A DNA stretch of 64,000 nt from Desulfoscipio geothermicus DSM 3669 (lineage in GTDB: Bacteria; Bacillota; Desulfotomaculia; Desulfotomaculales; Desulfallaceae), in contig NZ_FOYM01000004.1 in assembly GCF_900115975.1 (NCBI RefSeq), forward strand, positions 82,263-146,262, given 5' to 3'. Below the pieces are notes generated by a model. It worked only from the letters and a program-made list of their open reading frames with translations. It made no database searches and was not told where the DNA came from. Shown in pieces: positions 1 to 8,564 of the stretch; the stretch's first letter is position 1; every line of letters starts with the position of its first letter. Made by a program: the position numbers and the translations under genes.

Positions 1-176
1 AGCGCTTTCACCGGGTGGAGAAATCCCGTTCCCGGGCTTTGGGGGGTACGGGGCTGGGGCTGGCCATCGCCCGGCAAATTGTGGAGGCCCACGGCGGTAA
101 AGTAAGCGTGCAGAGCGAAGCGGGCCAGGGGTCCACCTTTAGTTTTACTATGAAAACTGTACCGGCTGAAATATAA
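1..176 (+). CDS. sensor histidine kinase, C-terminal fragment (cut by window edge)
   Basis: The open frame runs from the left edge to TAA at 174-176. It encodes the end of a HATPase_c domain: an F-box-like RFHRVEKS, then the G2 box [18 protein letters not shown] and the final [10 protein letters not shown] strand. This is the ATP-binding half of a two-component kinase. The rest, and presumably its response regulator, lie outside the window. It sits upstream of a small membrane protein, a lipoprotein and a MacAB-type exporter. It probably controls them, because a partial copy of this locus near 28-29 kb joins a response regulator directly to a MacB piece. The family call is firm; the ligand is unknown. 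Confidence 0.9.
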   Translation, partial: RFHRVEKSRSRALGGTGLGLAIARQIVEAHGGKVSVQSEAGQGSTFSFTMKTVPAEI

Positions 177-188
177 GGTTAAAGGATC

Positions 189-440
189 ATGGTAATTTTT
201 TCAGCCAGTGGGGGGGGTAATATGCACCACTCGATTACGGGTTTTAACCTGGGAAATTGGTTGTGGCCCATCATGATTATCGGTATCGTTGGTTTGGTTT
301 ACCTGGTGGCCAAATGTGGTAAGCAAGATCTTTCCACCCTTGACGAGGAGGAAATAGCGGCTGAACAATGCCCCAACCTGTACGCGGAGCTGATTCAGCT
401 TAGGGAAGAAGTGCAGCGGCTAAAGGGTAAATCGCCATAG
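189..440 (+). CDS. small single-pass membrane protein with C-terminal coiled coil
   Basis: The product is 83 aa. One hydrophobic helix (WLWPIMIIGIVGLVYLVA) is followed by an acidic, helical, coiled-coil-like tail rich in E, L and R. I do not recognise a family. The ATG at 189 has AAAGGA very close upstream. An in-frame ATG at 222 follows a run of G residues and would remove 11 unremarkable residues, so either start is possible. It sits 12 bases after the kinase stop and reads as part of the kinase/exporter operon. A role as a small accessory or regulator of the exporter or kinase is only inference from position. Confidence 0.6.
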   Translation: MVIFSASGGGNMHHSITGFNLGNWLWPIMIIGIVGLVYLVAKCGKQDLSTLDEEEIAAEQCPNLYAELIQLREEVQRLKGKSP

Positions 441-579
441 AAGCCACAGGTAACAGGAAATAAAATGCACCGGGTAGCCTTTGGTAAGCAAAAAAGATGG
501 CCACACTAGACAGACGGGTTGCTATTGTGAAATTTTGCAAAATAACAAGTCCACTACAGAAAAAATACTAGAGAAGGTG

Positions 580-1119
580 ATGATAAGTTTGCGCCTTAAA
601 AAAGTCATATTCTTGCTCATTAGCCTGCTTGTTTTTGTACTGCTTCAGGGCTGTAATTCAGGAAGCAATGATACCGCCAATGCCCCCGCGCAAAGCTCCG
701 GCCAGTCCTCCCAAAATGTAACCCGGTGGGGTGGTCCGGAAAGGCCGGCGGATTTATGGGGCCAGGTCAAGACCATTCGGGGCAACAAACTGACTGTTTT
801 TAAAGTGGAAAACAACATTGCTCAAACGGAGGAAGAAAGGGAAGCGCTGCGGGGTCAAATGCAGTCTTTAAGCCCTGAGGAAAGGGCCCAGGCCCGGGCG
901 GAGCGGATTAAGGTGAGTGACGAAACGGTGGACATTATCATCCCGGTGGGCGTGCCGGTGATCGCCACCGGTAATTTTGGCGGGGAAGCCGCGGAAGTGG
1001 ACATTTCCCAAATTAAACAGGGCGACATAGTTAAATTCTGGCTGGAAGAGGAACCTTCTGGCGAGGGGGAGTCAATGGCTGAATTTGTGCAAATTAATCA
1101 AGGCGGCTATGGTCAGTAG
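580..1119 (+). CDS. secreted lipoprotein of unknown function
   Basis: From the ATG at 580 the protein begins with basic residues and a hydrophobic stretch ending in the lipobox LLQGC, so it should be lipidated and anchored outside the membrane. The mature part has a low-complexity N/S/Q linker, then a mixed region with a strand-like WGQVKTIRGNKLTVFKV and IIIPVGVPVIATGN, resembling the small beta-barrel of DUF5666-type proteins. The frame is open back to a TTG at 481, but that extension would bury the signal peptide, so 580 is preferred. It precedes the ABC ATPase by 18 bases. Its link to efflux or metal sensing is guessed from context. Confidence 0.7.
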   Translation: MISLRLKKVIFLLISLLVFVLLQGCNSGSNDTANAPAQSSGQSSQNVTRWGGPERPADLWGQVKTIRGNKLTVFKVENNIAQTEEEREALRGQMQSLSPEERAQARAERIKVSDETVDIIIPVGVPVIATGNFGGEAAEVDISQIKQGDIVKFWLEEEPSGEGESMAEFVQINQGGYGQ

Positions 1120-1137
1120 CTTTATGGGGGCTAATTT

Positions 1138-1836
1138 ATGATTGTGATGCGAGATATCGTCAAAATATATAAAAACGGCCTGCTGGAATTAAAGGCCCTG
1201 GATCAGGTCAGCTTAACGGTGTCCAAAGGGGAATTTGTCGCCATCACAGGCACCTCCGGATCGGGTAAATCCACTCTGATGCACATCATGGGCTGTCTCG
1301 ACCGGCCCAATGCCGGGGAATATTTCCTGGACGGGGAAGATGTACTGGCCTGCCCCGAACAAAAGCTGGCCGCCGTGCGCAACTGCAAAATAGGATTTGT
1401 GTTTCAAAAGTTTAATTTACTGCCCAAGCTGGACGCCCAGACCAACGTGGAAATCCCGCTAATTTACCGGGGCGAGGATAGGAGCGTTTCCCGGGAGCGG
1501 GCCGCCCGGCTCCTGGAAATGGTGGGCCTGGGCGACCGGCTGCGCCACCGGCCCAACGAACTGTCCGGAGGCCAGCAGCAGCGGGTGGCCATCGCCCGGG
1601 CGCTAATCGGCGATCCCCCTTTGATTTTAGCCGACGAACCCACGGGGAACCTGGACTCCCGCTCGGGGGCGGAAATCATGGAACTGTTTAAACAACTGAA
1701 CAACCAGGGGCGTACCTTGGTTTTAATCACCCATGACCAGGACATTGCCCGGCAGGCCAACCGGATTATTTACCTGCAGGACGGCCGGGTGATACCGGCC
1801 TCCGGGGGTACTGCAGCGAAAAGAGAGGTGAGTTGA
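1138..1836 (+). CDS. ABC transporter ATP-binding protein, MacB/LolD type
   Basis: The 232-residue nucleotide-binding domain shows a Walker A motif GTSGSGKST near residue 39, a Q-loop FVFQKFNLL, the signature LSGGQQQRVAIARAL, Walker B LILADEPTGNLDS and the H-loop ITHD. The signature and the TGNLDS extension are typical of the MacB/LolD/FtsE group that pairs with FtsX-like permeases. It is followed one base later by the MacA-like adaptor, then the permease at 3049. In Gram-negatives MacB fuses ATPase and permease; here they are separate chains, as is usual in Firmicutes. The substrate is unknown: peptides, macrolides or lipoproteins are possible. Confidence 0.92.
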   Translation: MIVMRDIVKIYKNGLLELKALDQVSLTVSKGEFVAITGTSGSGKSTLMHIMGCLDRPNAGEYFLDGEDVLACPEQKLAAVRNCKIGFVFQKFNLLPKLDAQTNVEIPLIYRGEDRSVSRERAARLLEMVGLGDRLRHRPNELSGGQQQRVAIARALIGDPPLILADEPTGNLDSRSGAEIMELFKQLNNQGRTLVLITHDQDIARQANRIIYLQDGRVIPASGGTAAKREVS

Positions 1837-1837
1837 C

Positions 1838-3052
1838 TTGAGTCTACCGGAAAAGCTGACTGGCTTAAAAAATAAAAAAACATTTCTAATCATAGCAGCG
1901 GCTTTGTGTCTTTCCATTGCCCTTGGCCTGTATTCTTTTGCGGTCGGCCGCGGTGGGGAAGCGGTGGCCGAAGAAATAAAGGAAGTAACGGTAAAAAAGG
2001 GGGAGCTGAAAATTGACCTGGCCGCGGACGGTAAAGCCGAACTGGACACGGTGGGGCTGAATTTTCAAATTAATGGAGTAATTAAGGAAATCTCCGTCCA
2101 ACCGGGTGATCAAGTTAAGGCCGGGGATATCATTGCCCGGCTGGACGCGGAAAAATACCAGCTGGAGTTGGAAGCCGCCCGGGCGGGTTACGAAGCGGCC
2201 CGGGCCAAGCTGGCTAAAGCCAAAGATGATTATAACAATAAACTGATCGCGGCCAAGGAAAAAATGGACAACGCCATGCTGGTCTACCAGCCCATGAGCG
2301 AAGTGCCCGACATTTTCCCGGCGCAGGAAGTGGCTTTAAAAAAACTGGCCGCGGACAGCGCCCGGGAGGCCTATGAAGCGGCCAAGCGGGCCACTTCAGA
2401 TATCCAAATGGAAGAAGCCGCTGTGGCCCAGGCCCTGGTTAACCTGAAAAAGGCGGAAAAGAACCTGGAGGATACTGTGTTAAGAGCCCCGGTGAACGGT
2501 ACAGTGCTCTACATTGCCAATAAGGTGGGGGAAACCGTGTCCGGCGGAGGGGATAATGCGGACAAACAATTTGCCGTGGTGTCCACCGGCGATGCCGTGA
2601 CGGTTATTTCCCAGGTCCTGGAGCTGGATATTGCCGAGGTGACACTGGGCCAGGCGGCGGAGGTGGAGTTTGAAGCCCTGCCGGGTGAGACATTTTCTGG
2701 TAAAGTTGGCGGTATTGAAGCATTGCCTGTTTCAGACCCTAGCGGCATTGTCGCGTATGAGGTCAGTATACTGCTTGATCAGCCCGACGCCCGGATTAAA
2801 AACGGCATGACGGGGGCCGTGTCCTTGATCATTGAACAAAAGAAAGATGTATTAATTATTCCCAACGCAGCGGTGAAAAGGGTGGACGGCGCGGCAGTGG
2901 TGGAAATGTATAACGAGGCCGGTGAAATTGTGACCCGAAAGGTTAAGACGGGCTTTACCGATGGCAGTAACGTGGAAGTGATTGACGGCTTGCAGCAGGG
3001 AGATAAAGTGGTCATCCGGACCAGGCCCGCCGGCCAGGGGGGTAAGGTGTGA
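1838..3052 (+). CDS. MacA/HlyD-family periplasmic adaptor (efflux RND-type subunit)
   Basis: The protein is 404 aa, starting at a TTG one base past the ATPase stop. An N-terminal signal-anchor (residues about 14-34) is followed by a lipoyl-like half (GVIKEISVQPGDQVKAGDII), a long Ala/Glu/Lys-rich helical hairpin (about 105-205), the second lipoyl half (APVNGTVLYIANKVGETV) and beta-barrel/membrane-proximal domains ending near GLQQGDKVVI. It would link the permease to exported substrate or to the TolC-like protein encoded downstream. The reading frame overlaps the permease start by four bases, so translation is probably coupled. Confidence 0.9.
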   Translation: MSLPEKLTGLKNKKTFLIIAAALCLSIALGLYSFAVGRGGEAVAEEIKEVTVKKGELKIDLAADGKAELDTVGLNFQINGVIKEISVQPGDQVKAGDIIARLDAEKYQLELEAARAGYEAARAKLAKAKDDYNNKLIAAKEKMDNAMLVYQPMSEVPDIFPAQEVALKKLAADSAREAYEAAKRATSDIQMEEAAVAQALVNLKKAEKNLEDTVLRAPVNGTVLYIANKVGETVSGGGDNADKQFAVVSTGDAVTVISQVLELDIAEVTLGQAAEVEFEALPGETFSGKVGGIEALPVSDPSGIVAYEVSILLDQPDARIKNGMTGAVSLIIEQKKDVLIIPNAAVKRVDGAAVVEMYNEAGEIVTRKVKTGFTDGSNVEVIDGLQQGDKVVIRTRPAGQGGKV

Positions 3053-4242
3053 AATACAGTGAACTGATTAAAATGGTCTTTGTAAACATCTACGCCAATA
3101 AATTCCGGGCCTTTCTCACCGCCCTGGGCATTATTGTGGGCGCGGCTACCATTTTGCTGGTGGTGGCCGTGGGCAAGGGCGGCGAGGCCTCGGTGGCGGA
3201 GCAGTTTGCCAAACTTAACGCCGGCACCATTTATGTCATGTCCGCCCGGGGGAGCGATATGTACAGAAAGCCCTTAACCACCACCGATGTGGAGGCCATC
3301 AAAGAAAAAGCGCCCTCGGTGGAAATGGTCACCATAGCTATTAATGGCAAGGTTGAAGCTAGTTATAACGACATCACTTTTCAGGGCGATGCGATCGGCG
3401 CCTTTCCCGAATACCAGGCCCTGAGCAACCTGAAACTGCAAGCGGGCGCGTTCATCAGCGATGAAGACAATGAGCAAAGAAACCGGGTGGCCGTGCTGGG
3501 GGCGGAACTGGCCGAAGAGTTGTTCGGCGGTGATGCGGCGGCCGCCGTGGGCAGTACCGTCAAAATCGACCGGCGCAACTTCCAGGTTATCGGGGTGCTG
3601 GAGCGGCTGGGGGACGCCACGGGCGGCGTCAATACCGATGAAAGTGCTATTGTGCCGTACGTGGTGGCGGAAAAATATATCCTAGGCGCCAACGTGTACC
3701 CCCGCATGATCGCCCTGGCCAGGGATTTGGAAAGCGTGCCCTCGGCCATGCGGGAAATTGCCGGGGTGCTCCGGGAAACGCACCGTATCCGCGGGCAGGA
3801 TGACTTTATGATCAGGGATGCCGGCAGCCGCCTGGCCGCGGCCCAGGATACGGCCCGCACCATGTCCGTACTGCTGGTCATCGTAGCCACTATAGTGCTG
3901 ATCGTGGGCGGCATCGGCATCATGAACGTCATGTTTGTCTCAGTCAAGGAGCGCACCAGGGAGATCGGCATCTTAAAGGCCATCGGGGCCAGGAAAACCG
4001 ATATCCTGCTCCAGTTTTTGCTGGAGGCGGTAATCATCAGCCTGGCCGGAGGGGTGATTGGGGTGGCCCTGGGCGCGCTGGTGGTCCCCCTGATGCAGTA
4101 TTTTGATTTGCAGGCTATGCCGACTCCGCTGGGTGGAATTTTGGGGCTGGTTTTCTCCGTGTTCACGGGCACTTTTTTCGGCTATTACCCGGCCCTGAAA
4201 GCCGCGGGCTTAAGCCCGCTGGAGGCATTGAGTCACGAATAA
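3049..4242 (+). CDS. MacB-like ABC transporter permease (FtsX fold)
   Basis: The 397-aa permease starts at a GTG that overlaps the adaptor stop. It has the MacB layout: TM1 at residues 15-40 (FRAFLTALGIIVGAATILLVV), a large extracytoplasmic MacB_PCD domain to about residue 270, then three TM helices containing the FtsX signature with [20 protein letters not shown] at the cytoplasmic loop. It completes the ATPase-adaptor-permease exporter. A 63-residue piece from its TM2/loop region, almost all silent changes at DNA level, recurs at 29050-29259 as a truncated copy. Confidence 0.92.
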   Translation: MKYSELIKMVFVNIYANKFRAFLTALGIIVGAATILLVVAVGKGGEASVAEQFAKLNAGTIYVMSARGSDMYRKPLTTTDVEAIKEKAPSVEMVTIAINGKVEASYNDITFQGDAIGAFPEYQALSNLKLQAGAFISDEDNEQRNRVAVLGAELAEELFGGDAAAAVGSTVKIDRRNFQVIGVLERLGDATGGVNTDESAIVPYVVAEKYILGANVYPRMIALARDLESVPSAMREIAGVLRETHRIRGQDDFMIRDAGSRLAAAQDTARTMSVLLVIVATIVLIVGGIGIMNVMFVSVKERTREIGILKAIGARKTDILLQFLLEAVIISLAGGVIGVALGALVVPLMQYFDLQAMPTPLGGILGLVFSVFTGTFFGYYPALKAAGLSPLEALSHE

Positions 4243-4249
4243 CGCGAAT

Positions 4250-4322
4250 AAAGGTGCCTGTCTGGCACTCCTTAATTTCGACAAAAAACGGATATTAAAA
4301 ATTATTGTCGGTGCCAGGCATC
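4250..4322 (+). repeat. dispersed palindromic repeat, GGTGCCTGGCAC type, copy 1
   Basis: Directly after the permease stop lies AAGGTGCCTGtctGGCACTCC and, about 50 bases on, the facing arm GTCGGTGCCAGGCAT. The block can fold on itself and may act as a 3' structure between permease and TolC-like genes. The left arm and following sequence (CACTCCTTAATTTC) recur at 29258-29305 after the truncated MacB copy, so it was carried along in that duplication. Confidence 0.65.
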
Positions 4323-4349
4323 AATAATCTACATGGGAGGCGGGGTTAG

Positions 4350-5513
4350 TTGTTAAAAAAATTGCTGCTTGCGATTTTAATTGTCAGCTTTACGTTCAGT
4401 GGGCTGCAGCCTGCGTTGGCCAGGGAACCCGCGCGGCCCGAGCTTACCCTGAACGAGGCCATAGAAAAGGCGATTAAGCACAGCGAAGTGGTCAAAAAAG
4501 CTGATTTGGAAATAGATCGCACCGAAGCGCTTAGGGATGAGGCGTCTGATCAGCTGGATTTTATCCCCACCGTCGGAGATGTGGTCTATTATGATCCGCA
4601 GTTTGAAATTGCCTGGGCCTCCTTGCTGCAGGCGGACCTGACCTGGCGCATGTCTAAAAAAAGTTACGACGCCCGGCTGGACGGCATCGCCCTGGATACC
4701 TACCAGCTGTACTGGAATGTTTTAAAGGCCCGGGAAAGTGTAGAAGTAAAAGAAATTGTTCTTGAGCAAGCCCGCCTGGAACTGCAGCAATCCCGGGCGG
4801 CCTACCAGCATGGAATTGTGGCCAAGTTCGGCCAAGGTAACTCAGCCGGAACAACCATGATGGCGCTGGATCAGGCCGAGGCGGCGATGGATAAAGCGGA
4901 AAGCGACCTGGCGGCGGCGCAAAATGAACTGGATCACGCTTACACGGAATTTAACCAGTTGGTGGGGCTGTGGCCCGAGGACCGGCCGGTGTTGGTGGAC
5001 GAACTGGAATTTCACCCGCTGGAGGTAACCAACCTGGACACCGAGGTTAACCGCGCTCTGGAGAACAGCCCGTCCGTGTGGCTGGCCGAGCAGGGGGTGC
5101 AGCTTCAGGAATATATTAACGACCTGGCGTGGGCCAAGGGGCAGTATACCCCCTACGATGCCCGGGAGGCGGAATTGGAGCAGGCCGAACTGGACGCCCA
5201 AAGCGCCAAAGATGCCACCCGCCTCCTGGTGCGAGACCTGTACTATACCCTGAAAAACCTGGAGGAATCTTATAAGTCTGCGGAAAAGGGAGTGACCAGG
5301 GCCGAGGAGGAACTAAAAACCAAAGAGTTGATGTACCAGGCCGGGGTTGCCGGCAAACTTGATGTGGCAGCCGCAGAGGTTGCCTTGGCCGAGGCGGAGC
5401 AACTGCTGAAAGAACTAGCCGCCCAGCACGCCTACACCAAGCTGCTATTCCAGAAGCCCTGGGCGCCCGCCTACAGCACGCTGGGCGGTACGAGCGGGTC
5501 TTCAGGTAAGTAA
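4350..5513 (+). CDS. TolC-family (outer membrane efflux protein-like) secreted protein
   Basis: The product is 387 aa with a clear Sec signal peptide ending near LQPALA. The mature protein is almost wholly alpha-helical and Ala/Glu/Leu-rich, with the OEP repeat pattern: LTLNEAIEKAIKHSEVVKKADL near the start and ALENSPSVWLAEQGVQLQEYINDLAWAKGQYTP before the second helical hairpin. It starts at a TTG preceded by GGGAGGCGGGG. It follows MacA and MacB homologues, so a tripartite-like exporter is implied. The host looks monoderm by its other genes, which makes the role of a TolC fold unclear; it may act as a wall-spanning or adaptor helix bundle. Confidence 0.8.
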   Translation: MLKKLLLAILIVSFTFSGLQPALAREPARPELTLNEAIEKAIKHSEVVKKADLEIDRTEALRDEASDQLDFIPTVGDVVYYDPQFEIAWASLLQADLTWRMSKKSYDARLDGIALDTYQLYWNVLKARESVEVKEIVLEQARLELQQSRAAYQHGIVAKFGQGNSAGTTMMALDQAEAAMDKAESDLAAAQNELDHAYTEFNQLVGLWPEDRPVLVDELEFHPLEVTNLDTEVNRALENSPSVWLAEQGVQLQEYINDLAWAKGQYTPYDAREAELEQAELDAQSAKDATRLLVRDLYYTLKNLEESYKSAEKGVTRAEEELKTKELMYQAGVAGKLDVAAAEVALAEAEQLLKELAAQHAYTKLLFQKPWAPAYSTLGGTSGSSGK

Positions 5514-5559
5514 TATCGTAAGTATATTTAAATAATTAAGGGAACATCGTGGAGTGGAG

Positions 5560-6518
5560 ATGGGTATTTTACGAGATAATAAATTACTTTTGATAACCCT
5601 GTTATTGTAATTGTCGGGATATTATTCTTAGCCTATCAAAACGCTGATCTATTTAACCCCGGAACCGAAGATAAAGATACCTTCGGAGATGCAGTTGAAA
5701 AACCTTCTAATTTAAAAACACCGGAACCACCACCCCAAACACCTTCGGAAAAACAGGATTCCCCCAAAAGCCTAGAGCCGGTTCTGTATCAGGTGGCAGC
5801 CGGGGATACCTTGAGCGGCATAGCGGAGCGTTACGGTATTGATGTGGAAACCATCCTGGGGGCCAATGACCTGCCCAACCCCCACCGGCTGGACGTGGGC
5901 CAGGAACTGGTCATTCTGCCGGTAAAGGGTTTGCTGCACCGGGTTGTACCGGGGGAAACCCTTGCGGCAATAGCGCTGCGCTACCGGGTTGAAGTTGAAA
6001 GCATTCTGGAAGCAAATAGTAACCTTGACCCCCTTGGTCTGCAGCCCGGGCAGAAGATAATCATCCCCGGAGCCAGGCCGGTAAGAACGATGAGATCAAC
6101 GGCCAATGTACCGGCAACTTCCCGCAGCGGCACGGCCAGGAAATTCACTTTACCGGTCCAGGGCCGCCTTACCGCCGGGTATGGGCAGCGCACCCATCCC
6201 ATTACCGGCAGCCGGGACTTTCACGAGGGCTGGGATTTGGCCGCGCCGGAAGGAACGCCGATCAGGGCGGCCGCGGCCGGCCGGGTGACCTTCGCCGGCT
6301 GGGACGGCGGTTACGGGCTGGCGGTTAGGATCGACCACGGCAATGGCGTTACTACTCTATACGCTCACGCCTCTTCCATCCTGGTGTCCGTGGGAGAACA
6401 GGTTTCCCCGGGAACGGTGATCGCCAGGGTGGGCAATACAGGGCTATCCACCGGGCCACATGTGCATTTGGAAGTCCGGGTCGATGGCCGTCCGGTGGAC
6501 CCGGGGCAATATTTTTAA
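5560..6518 (+). pseudogene. LysM-LysM-M23 peptidoglycan endopeptidase, frameshifted near the N-terminus
   Basis: The C-terminal frame (GTG 5793 onward) encodes two LysM repeats (about residues 1-42 and 47-92) and a LytM/M23 domain with the zinc motifs HEGWD, YAHAS and HVHLE. The same frame is open upstream to 5583 and encodes a hydrophobic segment VIVIVGILFLAY and a Pro/Glu-rich linker, but has no start codon there. An ATG at 5560, preceded by GGAGTGGAG, begins MGILRDNKLLLITL in the +1-related frame and stops at 5608. Joining the two would give a normal membrane-anchored hydrolase of roughly 320 aa. So a one-base indel around 5590-5605 breaks the gene, unless it is a sequencing error or starts at 5793 without an anchor. 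Confidence 0.8.
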
Positions 6519-6616
6519 TGCTGGGTTTTTACCTGAGCATGATTTCAGACCTGCGTTAAAGTGAGGCAATTTTATGGACCGGGCCATTAGCTTGCAGTTA
6601 AAAGGAAGGTTCGCGC

Positions 6617-7066
6617 GTGTTCCGGATTTTCCTGGTTGAAGATGAGATAAATTTAAATCAAATATTAACTTGCTATTTAAAAAAAGAAGGCTGGGAAGTA
6701 CGGTCCTTTACCAATGGGCAATCTGCGCTGCAAGCCATTGAAAAGCACCCGCACCTCTGGATTTTAGATATTATACTTCCTGATATTGACGGCTACCAGC
6801 TGCTGTGCAGTATCAAAGAGGCGTCCCCGGACATTCCCGTTATTTTTATGTCCGCCCGGGATGCCGATTTGGATCGCATCATGGGCCTGGAGATGGGAAG
6901 TGATGACTACCTGGCAAAACCATTTTTACCCCGGGAACTTGTTACTTGCACACACCGTCTCCTGGAACGGGTTTACAAATCAACTGAGGCAAAAAAACCA
7001 TTTATTAATCCGGATTGTCCCTATATTCCAGATGAAGATAAGCGTATAGCCCATAAAGAAGGTTAA
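6617..7066 (+). CDS. CssR-like response regulator receiver lacking the DNA-binding domain
   Basis: The 149-aa product has a full receiver: acidic pair VEDE at the N-terminus, phospho-acceptor Asp in WILDIILPDIDGY, the Ser in IFMSARDAD and Lys in YLAKPFLPREL. The wording HLWILDI, ARDAD and KPFLPREL is close to CssR, the OmpR-family regulator that controls htrA in secretion stress. The OmpR wing-helix domain of about 100 residues is missing; after VYKSTEAKK the frame runs into an unrelated tail and stops. The next gene, two bases on, is a damaged htrA. I read this as the relic of a cssR-htrA pair; a single-domain signalling role is possible. Confidence 0.75.
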   Translation: MFRIFLVEDEINLNQILTCYLKKEGWEVRSFTNGQSALQAIEKHPHLWILDIILPDIDGYQLLCSIKEASPDIPVIFMSARDADLDRIMGLEMGSDDYLAKPFLPRELVTCTHRLLERVYKSTEAKKPFINPDCPYIPDEDKRIAHKEG

Positions 7067-7067
7067 T

Positions 7068-7852
7068 ATGAAAAATTTAACTGATTTCAGGCGCAAACTG
7101 CTTTTTATTGCCCTGACTGCCTTTGTGGCGGGGGTGATGTTTGCCGGGGGATGCCTTTTGGTGAACGACTTGAGCCCGGGCAACAGGCGCCTCGGATTTG
7201 GGATTGATCACCGCCAGCGCCACCGGACTCCCACCAGGTACAGGAACTGAAACCGTGGCCAACACGGTGGAGAAAGTCGGGTCGGCGGTGGTAAAAATTG
7301 ATACCGTAAGCACCAGCGGAGGGGTGGACCCTTTTTTTAACGACCCTTTCTTTAGGCAATTTTTTGGCGGCCCCTACGGGTACAGGACCCAGCCGCGGGA
7401 ACAACAAGGCCTGGGTTCCGGCTTTATTATTTCTGAAGATGGATATATTTTAACCAACGAACACGTCATTGACGGGGCGACCAAAATAACCGTGACCATA
7501 GAAGGAATGGACAGCCCGCTGCCGGCGAAGGTGGTGGGGTCGGATTACAATTTGGATTTGGCGGTGCTCAAAGTGGATGCCGGGCGAACCCTGCCGTATC
7601 TTAAATTGGGGGATTCATCCAAGGTAGAGGTGGGCAACTGGGTAATCGCCATCGGCAACCCGTTCGGGCTGGACCATACCGTAACCGTCGGCGTAATCAG
7701 CGCCAAGGGACGCCCGGTGCAGGTAGAAAACCGCAGCTACAAGAACCTGCTGCAAACCGACGCCTCGAATCGGCCAAAAGGTGGACATTGTTCTCTATCG
7801 CGGCAATCAGCAGCGATCCTTATCCATAACAGTAACGGAACAACCAAATTAG
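7068..7852 (+). pseudogene. htrA: HtrA/DegP-type serine protease, broken by a frameshift and an internal deletion
   Basis: The ATG at 7068 opens a signal-anchor (KLLFIALTAFVAGVMFAGG) in one frame. From about 7190 the protease continues in the next frame with GLGSGFIISEDGYILTNEHVID (catalytic His), NLDLAVLK (Asp) and IAIGNPFGLDHTVTVGVISA. After LLQTDAS at about 7767 the expected GNSGGPL with the catalytic Ser is absent. Instead a third frame gives RIGQKVDIVLYRGN..SITVTEQPN and stops at 7852, which is the end of a PDZ domain. So an out-of-frame deletion removed the Ser loop and most of PDZ. An active protease cannot be made. Confidence 0.88.
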
Positions 7853-7924
7853 GCCGGGTAAAACTGCCTTTGGGATTTCTTCCATTGGTAGTTTGCAGTT
7901 TAAACCGATTTAGTGTAAAAGGCA

Positions 7925-7970
7925 AAAAACAAATGCCAAGCTACTTTGCGTTAACTGGCATTTGTTTTTT
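7925..7970 (+). terminator. intrinsic terminator after the htrA remnant
   Basis: ACAAATGCCAA and TTGGCATTTGT-like arms (right arm TGGCATTTGT) enclose a loop of about 15 bases and are followed by TTTTTTTT. It lies about 75 bases after the old PDZ stop codon. Confidence 0.85.
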
Positions 7971-8129
7971 TTATTCATAAATTGTTCATGTGTAAAAAAT
8001 TCTTTTGGAGGAACTTGCCTGAAATAATTCATAAAAATGTCAACATTTATTCACAGTTTGCTCAAATTTAAGGGATAAAATCAGGAAAAGAAGAACCATA
8101 AACTGCACTATTAACAGGGAGGGGTAATA

Positions 8130-8498
8130 ATGCCTGGGAAAAATACGGCCATGCTCATTGAAGACGATGAGTTGCTGCAGGCAGTGATTAGCGTCGGCCT
8201 GGAAGCGGAAGGGTTTTATGTGATCATGGCCTCGAATGCCGAAGAGGCGGAAAAATTTTTATTAGAAATAAAACCGGATCTGATTGTATTAGATCGAGCA
8301 TTGAGTGATATAAACAGCATTCGAGAGCATTGCCGTAAAATATTTAAACGCTGGGAAATACCAATCATAGCCATTGGTGGTGCTGAAAATGTGAACCTGG
8401 AAAAGCCTCTCGATGATAAGATAGCTAAAACATATGATTTTAACGGTGACAAAAGCGGCCTGGACGATTTAATGAATAGAGTCCGATTTGCAATCTAA
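8130..8498 (+). CDS. degenerate response regulator receiver domain protein
   Basis: The 122-aa protein starts at ATG 8130 behind GGGAGGGG. The first half matches a CheY-like receiver: acidic cluster LIEDDE, and LIVLDRALSD with the phospho-acceptor Asp in place. The second half departs from the family: the Thr/Ser step and the YxxKPF region are replaced by IAIGGAENVNLEKPLDD and then a short tail, so signalling geometry may be lost. It stands alone, separated from htrA by a terminator. The leader carries ATTCACAG, which also makes up the operator upstream of 12550, so common control is conceivable. Function unknown. Confidence 0.65.
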   Translation: MPGKNTAMLIEDDELLQAVISVGLEAEGFYVIMASNAEEAEKFLLEIKPDLIVLDRALSDINSIREHCRKIFKRWEIPIIAIGGAENVNLEKPLDDKIAKTYDFNGDKSGLDDLMNRVRFAI

Positions 8499-8564
8499 TT
8501 TTTAACAAGCGTGGTATAACCGGGTTGGCTCTATGGGTAAGGATCAAGAACAGTGCCGATTAAA

